A stretch of 64,000 nucleotides of DNA, taken from contig NC_018250.1 of NCBI RefSeq assembly GCF_000227135.1, positions 437,196-501,195 on the forward strand, given 5' to 3'. This stretch comes from Leishmania donovani (lineage: Eukaryota > Euglenozoa > Kinetoplastea > Trypanosomatida > Trypanosomatidae). The position numbers were made by a program, and so were the translations under genes. Position 1 is the first letter of the stretch. Every line of letters begins with the position of its first letter. The notes under the pieces are model-generated. The model was given only the letters and a program-made list of their open reading frames with translations, did not search any database and was not told the DNA's origin. Shown here in pieces: positions 21,292-31,236 of this stretch.

Positions 21292-22134
21292 CCGTGCATT
21301 GTCGGTGTCAGTGGATGCCGCCAGCCACCCGCTACCTATCCCTGTAAGGCTAACCCGATGGCGCCAAAGTTAGCAAGATGCACTAAAGGAGTGTGTATAA
21401 TGGTGCAGGAGGGAGGTGGTGTTGCTGTATGTGTGGTCATACGAGAAACGAGAGAGGTGACGTGGGGGGGGGGGAGGCTGCTGTTTCTCCTACCCGTGCA
21501 GCGAGGAGCCGGCGGCCGCGCGTGCAAGCTGTTCTCTCGCACCGCAAGCGTCCCCGCTCACATAGCGCTCACTTTTTCGTCTCTTTTTGCGTTGTCGCTC
21601 TCCCCTCTTCCCTCTTGTCCCCTGTGCGGTCGGACACGCGCCACGGGGCTGCTCTCATCATCATCTTTCGCCCTCATCAACGGCGCTTACGCCACCACGC
21701 AGACAGCAGATGAGGAAGAGAGGAAAGGCTATTGGAGGAGGAGGGGCGTAGCGAACGGTCTGTGTCTGCCTCATCATTGCATGGAGGAGGGGTATCCTTC
21801 TGTTTCTTTCCAGCTTCTCCAGCTCTGTACACCCACATGTTACGCACATACGCACGTACGCACACACGTGCACCCGCAAACAGAAAACTAAAGTCCACGG
21901 CCAAACAGAAACGACAGGGACAAGAGAGCGCGCGCGCGCTCTCATTCATCAAAGCTGCAAACACCGCCGTCACCACCACAATCGCGTACCCGACGGCCAT
22001 CATCATCATCCACGAGAGCCGCCGCCGCACTCCCCCCCCCACACACACACACGCACACACACTTCGCCATTTGATTCGTGTCGAACACAACGCCTCAAGA
22101 CACGCCACTACCGAGGTCCCGGCCTCAGCCAGCC
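21292..22134. other. intergenic region between the SNF2 gene and the giant HAD gene
   Basis: 843 bp with no supported gene. It contains a G run near 21467-21474, a CG run at 21929-21938 and a C run followed by a CA microsatellite at 22034-22062. Open frames are compositional. Confidence 0.65.
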
Positions 22135-25100
22135 TTACACTGAGCGGAGCATGTCCTCCAGCACATGCCGCTCGCCTTCGTGGCGCAGCAGCACCTCCTC
22201 CAGTCGCTCACACATCGCAAGAAGGTGTTCGGCCGGCGCCAGTACACGTGTCGTCGCAGCCGCTGCTGCCTCATTCACCTCCGCGGCCTTCATGCTGAGG
22301 TGTGGCGGGGTAGCAGCGAAAAGCAGCGGCGCCGTCGCAGGATTGGCGAGTTTCTTTGAGCTTCCGGCAGGTGCAGCTGCCGGGCCACCGCGATCCGCCC
22401 TGCCGCCGCCCTCCTCGCTGTAGTCCTTTTCCAGTTTAAACGATATGTGGCGACGGCCTCGGCGGTGCAGCAGCAGTGCACACTGCGGGTCGACATCCCC
22501 TGCCACAGTGACAGAGATCCCACCGTCCGCCGCGTCCACCAGCCGCCCGCCTCCTTTGTCCTCCATCTCGGTCTTCACCTGCTTCCCCGGAGCAGACGAC
22601 GTTGCCGGCACCCCGCCGCTGCCGCCGCTGAAGACACGATGCAAGTCCGTCGGCGTCTGCGCCGAGCTTCGCGACGTCTCGCTGGCCCCCTCTGCGTCAC
22701 CATCGGCGCCGCCCTCGCCATTCAAATCACACCTCGGAAAGGGAATCGGCGGGAACGACGCGCACTGGCTCGGCACTGCCTCCTCCCTCTCCTCCTCGCC
22801 GCTGTCACCTTGCGTGCCGTCTGACGTCCGCGTCGCTGTGGCCCACTGCTGACTCAGCCGGGAAAGCGCTCCAGCCCGAAAGATACCCTGCAGCGCCGCC
22901 TCGCGCTCGTGCACGGAGGAGTGGAGATCGTAGCAGCCGGCCTGCACCACAGCGCGTCCTAGGTCATCCTTGGCCTCGTGGATGGCGACGATGCCGTGCT
23001 CGGTGGCGTGGTCGATGATGAGGCGGAAGACGCGCACCTCCTTGGTCTGTCCCACTCGATACACCCGCGAGAGCGCCTGCGCGTCCCGCTGCGGATTGTA
23101 GTCCACATCCAGCAGAAAGACGGTGTCCGCCGCCTGCAGGTTCAGCCCTACACCGCCGGCGACTTTGCTGATCAGGAAGCAGCACGGCGCTGCCAGCGGC
23201 AGCGACGAGCCGTCTTCCTCATCGCATTGGCCATCCGCGTTCGGTGATGGCCTGCCTGTCGTGTCGGTGCTGGCGTGCTGAAGGCTGTGGCGGCGCTGTC
23301 GAGAAGTTGCGGGGTCGCCTTCCGCATCACCGCCGCCGCCACCCGCTTCCTCCGCCACGCCGTTTCCGCTGGCCACGGAGCTGTTGAAGCCCTGTATGTT
23401 TGCCTCCCGCTGTTGGACTGTAGTCCTGTCGTCCAGCCGCACGTACGGGATGCCGCGCATGCCGCACAGCGTCTCCACAATATGCAAACCAGCGTCCATC
23501 CGCAGAGCACCAGGAACTTGTGATGTGTGCGCTGCAGAAAGCGCATCATGAAGTCCAGCACGAGCAGCTTTCCTGACGTGTACACCACCTCCTCATCCAC
23601 GTAAAAGAGCGACTGCGTTGTGTACGGGTGCAACAGGATCTTGCTGTACTGGATATTGGATTACCTGAGAGAGTGCCGGCGTGGTGCTTCTGCTCCGCCT
23701 CCTTCAACTGCGCGCTCTGAAAGGGGAGCAGTGGGCACAGCACAGCGTAGTCTCGGATGGGCGGCAGCGCCGTCTTGAGGATGCTCCTCTCCCGCCGCAA
23801 GATGAACGGCATCAGAAGTCGATGAACACGGCGGCACAGGAGGTTGTGCAGCTCGCGACCCTCCAGCGCGCTCGACCGACTCGCAGCGAGCAGTGCGCTA
23901 TCCAGCTGTTCAAACAACTCACTCGGCACGAACGTGTTCGGAGCCAAAAAGCGCAGGAGCGAGAAGAGCTCCATCGTGTTTTTCTGCAACGGTGTGCCCG
24001 TCAAGACAAGCCGCGACACAGAGTGCAACTCGCACACCTTCTTGAAGAGGACACTGCGAGCGCACTTAATGCGCTGGGTCTCATCGATGGCCACAACATG
24101 CCAGTCCACGCGGCTGGTCTGCCGCAGAGCCCCGCTGGGAGGCTTTGTCAGCATATCGTGGGGGATTACCACGACAGGGGTGGCGGGTGTGGCGCGGGAG
24201 GCGCCGCCGGGTGTCGGAGGCCGCTGCGTAAGTCGCTCAACGTGAGCGAGGAACTCGCCCATGCGAGACTCCCGCTCCGAGCGTGGGCCGTTCAGCACGT
24301 AAACGGTAAAGCGCTCCGCAGCGTCGACGCCCCCTGGGCACGGTGACACTGCAGCAGCGGTGTGGCGCCGGCTGAAGAACTGGAGCTCGCCGGCCCAATG
24401 TGGAAGAGTACTGAGAGGGGCGATGATGAGCACGGGGCGAAAAGTGCGGAGCTCTCTCTCCAGCTGGCGGTTCATCGGCAGCGAGAATGTGGATACGCGT
24501 GTGTGTATGCGGAAGCGAGATGCCGTCGCAGTGCCGCGTCTATGACCGCGACCACGCGCAGCACCTTCGCCTCCTCGTCCGACTTGCTCGGGTTGAGGCT
24601 CTGCAGGTAGGTCTCCTCGCCAGCGGCGATGTGGTCCCCGCCGAGCGCCGTTTTTGAAGGCGCCGATCGCGCCGTCGTGGCTGCGCGACTATCGGTGCCG
24701 GATAGACCGAAAAGCAGCCGCATGCGCGCCTCGTGTGCTTTCATGCACACTTGGTTGCGCACTCCGCGGCAGATGCGGCGCTGACGCTGCGCGCACACGC
24801 CCTCCTTGCGCTGATGGAGTGCGAGCACCGTTGTGGCGGCGCGTTGAGTCGGGATCTGGTGCATTACAGGCAACAATGCCCCCGCCTCCGTCGCACCCAG
24901 AGCTGCAGCTGACGCAGAAAGAGTAGGCGCGGCAACATCGGCGTAAAACGGAGACGTGAAGAGCGCGAGGCTGCGGCGAGACACGACATTGAGTGGCGCA
25001 AGTGCCCGATCGGTCTGCTGCGCCACCCCAGTAGAATCGCCGCCGCTCGTGACAATGCCCCCCTGTGCTTCAACCGTGAGCTCGGTGCTGGGTGGTGTGG

Positions 25101-25818
25101 ATGCCGGGCAAGCTGCGATCGAGAGCTGCGCGGTGTGCGCATCATTGATGCTTTTCGCTGAGGCACGAGGAGAGCTGCAGTTCCGTGTAACTCCGCGCCA
25201 TCGCACGCGCAACTGGGCCGCGGTCAGGCGTGCAGAACAGCCTGCCAAGCTCGAGCCCTCCGCTGATTTCCCAGTGGCGCCAAAGCTGTCTGTCACGTGT
25301 ACGGCTGACTTCGCAGAAGACGCGTACAGCGCGCGCCACGGCGAAGTTAAGTCCTTCGTGAAGCGGATAGAAGGACCAGCTGTGGTGCTCGTTGCTGCCC
25401 AATAGTCAATTGCCGCCTGCGCCTTAGACAGCAGCGCGTCCGTGTACCGAGCCTCGAGACGCGCGCGGCCGCCACCACCACAGCCTCCACTGTCACCATT
25501 CGCGTGCAGTGAAACCTTCGAGGCGGAAGAAGAAGGTTCAAAGAACGAGTTTGTGCGGTACCCGCGTGCAGCAGTGGAAGCAGAGAATGAAGATGTGGCG
25601 GTCGCGCTCAAGCGCCGAATAAAGGGCCGCGGATCACTTGGCTTCGCGGATGTCGCCGAAATCGCCTCACAGGCAATTGAGTAACCTGAAACCCGCGGCA
25701 AACCGCTCGCGGCGACACCGGTCGGGGATTGCGCTGCAGAGCTTGTGCTGCTGCCTGAAGCGCCACCATCCTCGGCGCTCGTGAGGCCCAAGAGCCGCGC
25801 CTGGCGACGAGTAAGCAT
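22135..25818 (-). pseudogene. SNF2-family ATPase gene, motif I missing and frame broken three times
   Basis: A SNF2-type DNA-dependent ATPase spread over three frames. The N-terminal part (25818-24472) is a disordered extension of about 447 residues from the preferred ATG. The ATPase region then begins abruptly at 24475 with RPVLIIAPLSTLPHW (motif Ia-like), VAIDETQRIK (DEAH equivalent) and LVLTGTPLQKN (motif III). The YQ segment and GKT (motif I) that should precede it are absent. Further breaks occur near 23655 and 23503; one missing base at each restores QYSKILLHPYTTQS and VLCxMDAGLHIVETL. The second lobe is intact, with GGVGLNLQAADTVF and SRVYRVGQTKEVRVFRL (motifs V and VI). After that comes a low-complexity tail ending at 22135. 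Either the gene is decaying or the draft has indels and a deletion; good preservation of later motifs favours at least some sequence error. Upstream in-frame ATG 25887 is an alternative start. Confidence 0.75.
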
Positions 25819-26746
25819 CACACCACAAGCCGTAGCGTGAGAACAAGACGCACCACTGCCGACCTCCCCGCTCGCCCACCCCACCACCCGCCTTTGAAAA
25901 AAGCGGCTTTGGAGCAGCGCAGTTCAGTCACGGCTGCAGCGACAAGCTGCCAGAGGCGGCGAGAGACCGGGCTTCGTGGAGAACGAAAAGCACGCATCCG
26001 TGCGCAGCTGCGCTTGCGTGTGTATGTGTGTGTGTGTGTGTGTTGGGGGGGGGGGTGCGTGTAGGTTGTTGATGTCGTTTTGCTCGGTCGGTGGTCCTCG
26101 TGCCCGCCCCAGGCTCAACTGGCCTCGACTCCCCCAGGGTCGTAAGGCAAAGACAGCAAGTGATGCGGAGAGGATGGTCGGTGCGCGTGCGCTATCGATG
26201 TATGGAGTGCACACCTGCACGTGTTCGAGGAGGCACAGTGCACGTAAGCGGCAGAAACGGGAAAAAGAAAGAGGAAGTGCTGTGCAACAGATAAAAGCAG
26301 CTCCACGCACAGAGAGCGACACAGCGCACCAGAGCCCATGGCGAAGGAAGCAAAACGCACAATGTGGTGAGCCCATGCACATGGCAAGCGTGCTGTCCAC
26401 TCGCTAGCGCTGCCCCGCGTCCCACGGATGGATTGGCTGCGATGAAAAGGGGTCACCCACAGCACCGAGCGAAGTCAGTGTCGACCAAAGAAAAAAATGT
26501 TTGTCGGTCAAAACACAGATGCACGCACGCACGCGCGCGCACATCTTTCGCTCCTTCACGGCTGACCCCATCTCGAGAGAGGAGAGAAGGGGGGCTTGAA
26601 GGAGTCTATGTAATGCAGCTTCATTTCTTCACCGTACAAAACCGAGCGTGTGAACGCATACTGCGCCCCAGCCATCCACACCTTTCGGGCCGCACACACA
26701 TCGCCACGCACAAGATAGACACACATGCATACGCATACCCACGACT
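25819..26746. other. intergenic region between the small membrane protein gene and the SNF2 gene
   Basis: 928 bp without a supported gene. A TG microsatellite at about 26021-26043 is followed by an 11-G run (26045-26055). CA/CG alternation occurs at 26521-26541. Confidence 0.65.
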
Positions 26747-27220
26747 TCAGCAAAGACTCTTGAGCAGCTCACTCAACTTTGCTGCCTCCTCTCGTTGGCG
26801 CCGCACTTCCGCCTCGTCCGCGACGGCGTGCAGCTTGCCGATGATCTCTCGCTTCACGCGCATGAGCTGGTACGCCGGCAACTCTTTGGACGTGTCGCAC
26901 TCCATCAAGTTGAGCACCTCGCGTGCGTTCTCCTTCATTGTGCGCTCCTTCGCCCCGACTGCCGGCGGCAGCAGGACACCGCAGACAACGCTGAAGTACA
27001 CCGTGACTCCGAGAATCACGCCGATCATCGAGTTCGCCACAATGCTGTTCCGCTCCAGAAAGCGATCCAGCTGTACCTTACGCCGGTAGTACCGGTGATG
27101 ACGGCGCAGTATGGGATCTAGAAGGTACCAGAAAGTGTAGGTGGCCCACTTCAGGGTGGCGGTGGTTTGGTGGCCAATGTCCGGGATGCGGGACCTCAGC
27201 GGCACGGATGAGCAGAACAT
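26747..27220 (-). CDS. small membrane protein of unknown function (157 aa)
   Basis: Not recognised. The open frame extends upstream to 27421 but only through a translated CA microsatellite (poly His-Thr), so the ATG at 27220 is preferred. The protein has a possible amphipathic stretch near 23-37, a basic segment (HHRYYRRKVQ, 41-50), one hydrophobic segment at about 61-85 that could span a membrane, and a charged helical C-terminus (111-157) with coiled-coil character. Basic residues without a signal peptide and a single central membrane segment would suit a mitochondrial or ER membrane protein, but this is a guess. Codon use and complexity are like those of neighbouring genes, supporting a real gene. 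Confidence 0.7.
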   Translation of the reverse strand: MFCSSVPLRSRIPDIGHQTTATLKWATYTFWYLLDPILRRHHRYYRRKVQLDRFLERNSIVANSMIGVILGVTVYFSVVCGVLLPPAVGAKERTMKENAREVLNLMECDTSKELPAYQLMRVKREIIGKLHAVADEAEVRRQREEAAKLSELLKSLC

Positions 27221-27285
27221 TTTTGCTGTACTCTCCTGGTTGTACTTCCAAGCACTCAAGCGCACCAAATCGCATGCACCGACAG

Positions 27286-27328
<43 letters not shown>

Positions 27329-28036
27329 CCTGGGTAGCTTGTGGATAGGCGCGGAGTTCCAGCCACGGAGGTGAAAAGGTAGAGGGAAAGAGAGGGGCCG
27401 GCGCGCTCCGCACCAAAGCAAAGCCGCCGCAACTGTTGTTGCGGTTTTCGGTGTCTCTCTGCGTGTGGATGTGAGCTAGAGGACGCCGCTAAAGCACCCC
27501 TTCGTCGCAACTTCGGTTCGAGGTGGTGGTGTTTTGTGGTGTGACGGCGCGAGCCTTGCTCGGGCTTAGCTGGTTCTCTCGTCGTGCGCGCAGCCGTAGC
27601 AGTCACGCTGCGTGCGAAGACGTGAGATGGCGGACCGTGGCGATGATGGTGATGGGCATGGCGAGCATAAAGTAATAAGCAAGCGAAGAACCGAAGAATA
27701 TGAGAAGTAGGAGGAGAGAGAGGCAACAGCAGACAGCGTTGCAAGTGGGATGGGCGTGGACGCGCGACAGCGCATGTATGGTGACCATTCGCCATGCAGC
27801 GTACTCAAGGGAACGCCAGAGAACCAGGGAGAGAGCCGGTACCTTCATGACTCAGTCCACCAATGTATTTTTTTTTCTTTGAGAAAGAACGTGGTATGTA
27901 GGTGTGTAGAGGAAAGGAGCTAGGCGACCATACGCCCACGCGCACGCGTAAGCACGCGTAAAGGCCCGCAGAAAGAACACCAGAGCGCAAGAAACGAAAG
28001 AAATCTGTGATCGCACAACGGAGTATCCTTCGCGTC
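27221..28036. other. intergenic region after the aminopeptidase gene
   Basis: 816 bp, no supported gene. Contains the 34-bp TG run at 27289-27322 close to the 5' end of the small membrane protein gene, and a T-rich patch at 27869-27878. Confidence 0.65.
27289..27322. repeat. TG microsatellite, about 17 units
   Basis: An uninterrupted TG run 70 bp upstream of the preferred ATG (27220), read as CA on the transcribed strand. It should be length-polymorphic between strains. Confidence 0.9.
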
Positions 28037-29734
28037 TTAAGGCTTGTTGTGGCGCAGGAAGTCGACCAGAAGCTGCACGCCGAAGCCCGTCACACCAGCC
28101 GGTTCGTAGCCCTTGGGCTTGTCGCCGACATCTGCCACGCCGGCGATATCGAGGTGCGCCCACTGCACCTCCGGCTCTACAAAGTTGGAGAGGAACGCGG
28201 CGGCGGTGCAGGAGCCGGCCTGCCGGCCGGGGGCAGCATTGATCAAGTCGGCAATGCCGCCCTTCATCATGTCCTTGTGCTCGTCACCGATCGGCATCGG
28301 CCACAGCTCCTCCCCGCACTGAGCGCCGGTAGCCATTAGTGAATTTGCCAGTATCGCAGATGGCGAAAACAACCCGGCGCGGCGCGAGCCGAGACCGACA
28401 ATAATGGCACCCGTGAGCGTGGCAAGGTCAATGATGCGGGTAGGCTTCTTATCGAGCGGTGCGTACTTCTGCACGTACGTGAGCACATCTGCCAGTACCA
28501 GGCGACCCTCAGCGTCAGTGTTGAGCACCTCCACCGTGAGCCCCTTGAGGCTAGTAATGATGGAGGAGGGGTGATAACTTTCGGGGCCGATGGCGTTCTC
28601 CACGAGTCCGACCGCGGCCACAACGTTGATAGGCAGCTGCAGTTTCGCGATCGCCTTGAGAGTGCAGAACGCGGTGGCCGCCCCCATCATGTCGCTGTGC
28701 ATCGTCTCCATCGAGTTATAGGGCTTGATGTTCAGGCCGCCGCAGTCGAAGGTCACGCCCTTGCCCACGATGGCCGTCGTCGCGCTCGAGCGGGGATTGC
28801 CGATGTACTCAAGCACCATCAGGTACGGCTCATAGCGGGAGCCGCGGCCGACGTTGTACATGAGGTGCAAGCCCGCCCCCTCGAGCTGCTGTCCGCGAAG
28901 CACCTTGCGCACCTTAATACCCTCCGGTATCATGTATTTCTTCGCCCACTCCGCATAGAACTCCGGCACACCTTCGTCCTCGCGCAGGTTGCCGAGGTTC
29001 CGGGCGTCGTTGACGCAGTGCCCGATCACCTCCCCCGCGCGCACCGCCTGTGCATTGCTCGACGCCACGACAAGCTCCATCGGCGGCGGTGGAGCGGCGG
29101 GTGGCTTAGCCCGCGACTCCGCCCGCCTCGCGCGGGTGCTGCCCGTCTTTGCAGGATCCTTGGGGGCGAGGGTGCCCGATTTCAGGCGGTCGTACTGGTA
29201 AGCCCCCGTCACCGCAAAGATGGCGGTTTTCTCCACCATCTCGTGGCCCTTCAGACGCTGCGGCGGGTGGTACGGGTCCGTCATGGTAAAGACATCTTGC
29301 TTCGGCGGGTGTAGCGACACCCACGCGGCGTTGCACATCTTGGCTTTGCGCACGGCGGCCGTGACCGCGAGGCGGTAATCCCGCACCGTGGAGTGGGCCC
29401 CCATGCCCGCCACGAGCTCGGCAGGCTTTTCCGCTATGCGCCTGGCCCCGGCTGCTTTTCGGCCACTCTTCGTCAGAGCGCTCTCCGCTGTGGCCGGATC
29501 CTGTGCGGTCGCCCAGAGGGTCTGGAAGTCGACCTCCCCTGCCTTGCCGGTAAAGCCTGGCGGAATAGGGGCGCTAGCATCACCGGCCGCCGCTGCACAC
29601 TCAGCGGTGGTGAGAAAGTGCACATGAACGCCACGGCTCTTGGCGAGCTTGCCCCTGTTCGCTGTCAGCTTCGCCGCGGGGCCCACCGACAGCGACCGTG
29701 GGAGTGGACCGCGAGACAGCACGCGGCGCAGCAT
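28037..29734 (-). CDS. leucyl aminopeptidase, peptidase family M17
   Basis: A 565-residue M17 metallo-aminopeptidase that removes N-terminal residues, Leu preferentially, with two active-site metals in a hexameric family. GKGVTFDCGG supplies Lys325 and Asp330, METMHSDMMGAA the next Asp, and NTDAEGRL (405-412) the Asp407, Glu409 and Arg411 of the family signature, so all catalytic and metal ligands appear present. The C-terminal catalytic domain (about 250-565) is well conserved; the N-terminal domain is Ala-rich and lineage-specific. The frame is open to 29842, but the extra 36 residues are UTR-like, and a strong polypyrimidine tract with AG near 29893 allows ATG 29734 with the intervening upstream ATG at 29842 as a weaker choice. 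In Leishmania it is usually annotated as a cytosolic leucyl aminopeptidase; the basic N-terminus does not exclude organelle targeting. Confidence 0.95.
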   Translation of the reverse strand: MLRRVLSRGPLPRSLSVGPAAKLTANRGKLAKSRGVHVHFLTTAECAAAAGDASAPIPPGFTGKAGEVDFQTLWATAQDPATAESALTKSGRKAAGARRIAEKPAELVAGMGAHSTVRDYRLAVTAAVRKAKMCNAAWVSLHPPKQDVFTMTDPYHPPQRLKGHEMVEKTAIFAVTGAYQYDRLKSGTLAPKDPAKTGSTRARRAESRAKPPAAPPPPMELVVASSNAQAVRAGEVIGHCVNDARNLGNLREDEGVPEFYAEWAKKYMIPEGIKVRKVLRGQQLEGAGLHLMYNVGRGSRYEPYLMVLEYIGNPRSSATTAIVGKGVTFDCGGLNIKPYNSMETMHSDMMGAATAFCTLKAIAKLQLPINVVAAVGLVENAIGPESYHPSSIITSLKGLTVEVLNTDAEGRLVLADVLTYVQKYAPLDKKPTRIIDLATLTGAIIVGLGSRRAGLFSPSAILANSLMATGAQCGEELWPMPIGDEHKDMMKGGIADLINAAPGRQAGSCTAAAFLSNFVEPEVQWAHLDIAGVADVGDKPKGYEPAGVTGFGVQLLVDFLRHNKP

Positions 29735-31236
29735 GGCTGCAGGTGTGCGCACAGAATACGCTGGGAATCCGAATCGGCAGCTGAGGCGAGCAGGGGAGGC
29801 GTAAAACCTCCACGTGAACACGAAGCGAAGGCACACACACACACGCGCACACTTACAACAAAATCAATATTATCAACGCTGTATTCGTCTCACGCGGCAC
29901 CAGAAGCCGGAGCAAAGGAAGACAGAGAGGGGTGGGAAGGAAGGGGGAGATGGAGAGTGTAGGACTGCTGCGTATGCGCGTGTGGGGATAGAGGGAGAGA
30001 GAAGGGAAGGTAAGGAAAGGGAAGGGAGTAGGGGGGAGGAGAGGAGAGGCAACTGCGCGGATGTGGATGAGACGGAGACGACAATCGCAGCAGGTGGGGA
30101 AGAGGGAGGAGGACTGGGAGGTATGCGTCAATGAGTCTGTGAATGAGCACCGTAACTCTCTCTCTATGGAAATGCAGAGGTGTGCAGTGTTACGAAAAGA
30201 AAAAATGAAGGAGGTTCAGCCACAGACGTTCGTTTTTGCCTTCGTTGCTTTCGCCGTCTGCGACTCCGCTAGCCTTGTCTATGTGAGGAAAGTGATGAGG
30301 AATGCAGGTGTCTGTGTGTGTGTGTGTGTTTGTGCAGACAGGTTGCTTGTCTGAATACGCACGTGTCCTTTCAAGCGAAGAGCGAGCGGCTCTGAGTGAG
30401 AAATGGGCACGTGGAAAGCCACAGGGGGCGTTGGCCGAAGCAGCGTCGAGTGCTACGTGCAGTCGCCTTCCCTTGGCGTCTCCGGCTGTGTTTGCGAGTC
30501 TCTCTGACGTATACTCTGTGGATTCGATGGGAGGAGGAGGAGGGAATCCGTCACGAGATCGGGACAATGAAAGAAGAAGACAGCGAAGTTGAGAGCGGGG
30601 TGAGAGGACGGGCCTCTCCTTCTTCGATGGAAGCGCTTGTCGCTGCAGTCCTGGTCGTTGTTCAAGAACGCGTGTGTGTGCAATGAGTACCCGCATGCAT
30701 ATACATATATACATGAATATATGCATATACTTATGTGTGTGTTTAGGCTTGTGTGCACGCGTTGGTTTCGATTGCCGTGTGTCCATAAACGAAAAAACTG
30801 CAGCAACGATATAGATATCTATCTATAGATTTAGATTGAGAGCACACAATAAAATGAGAGATGGCCAAGAAACGCACAGGCACGCACATATATATACTTC
30901 GCTTCGCTTGAGTGTCGGTGTTCGAGCCAGATACGCATGCGCGCAACCCAAGGTCCGAAGAAAAAAAAAAGAGTCGGGAACCAGAGACACGCAAAGGAAA
31001 AAGACAACAACACACCGGGATCCTTACAGCATGGCCTTCTCGCTACACATATGTGGGTGTGGATCGCGTGCGCCTCACAAAGCAGGCGGTTGCCGTCCGG
31101 GCAAAACAGAGAAGCAACGCACTCCGAATGGCATTGTCCTTTCCACCACCTCCTCCTCCAGCACACAAACACGCATGCTCGCAGGCGCAGCCGCAAAAAC
31201 GGCACGGAGACGCCATTAAGGGGGATCGCAATCTGG
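29735..31236. other. intergenic region between the CHB_HEX-like membrane gene and the aminopeptidase gene
   Basis: 1.5 kb, no supported gene. It holds a very strong plus-strand purine tract (29910-30055), a TG run at about 30310-30329, and an AT-rich patch at 30700-30835 with TATA and ATCTAT repeats. Confidence 0.7.
29893..30055 (-). promoter_or_regulatory. polypyrimidine tract and candidate spliced-leader acceptor for leucyl aminopeptidase
   Basis: About 145 bp opposite 29910-30055 is almost pure pyrimidine on the transcribed strand, and the first AG downstream is near 29893, giving a 5' UTR of about 160 nt to the ATG at 29734. The same tract would also direct polyadenylation of the upstream gene in the usual coupled way. 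Inferred from sequence. Confidence 0.5.

Noticed and set aside
24480..24505. ILAADE read in a third frame just before the SNF2 break, resembling the start of ILADEMGLGKT
   Set aside because: The upstream residues in that frame come from a CA repeat and the YQ segment is absent, so it is probably chance; GKT is not present in any frame there.
27221..27421. Upstream extension of the small membrane protein to 27421
   Set aside because: It is mostly poly His-Thr from the microsatellite; the Met at 27220 precedes sequence of normal complexity.
29735..29842. 36-residue extension of the aminopeptidase
   Set aside because: Its composition follows the CA-rich UTR, and the basic presequence-like start begins at 29734. 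Kept only as an alternative.
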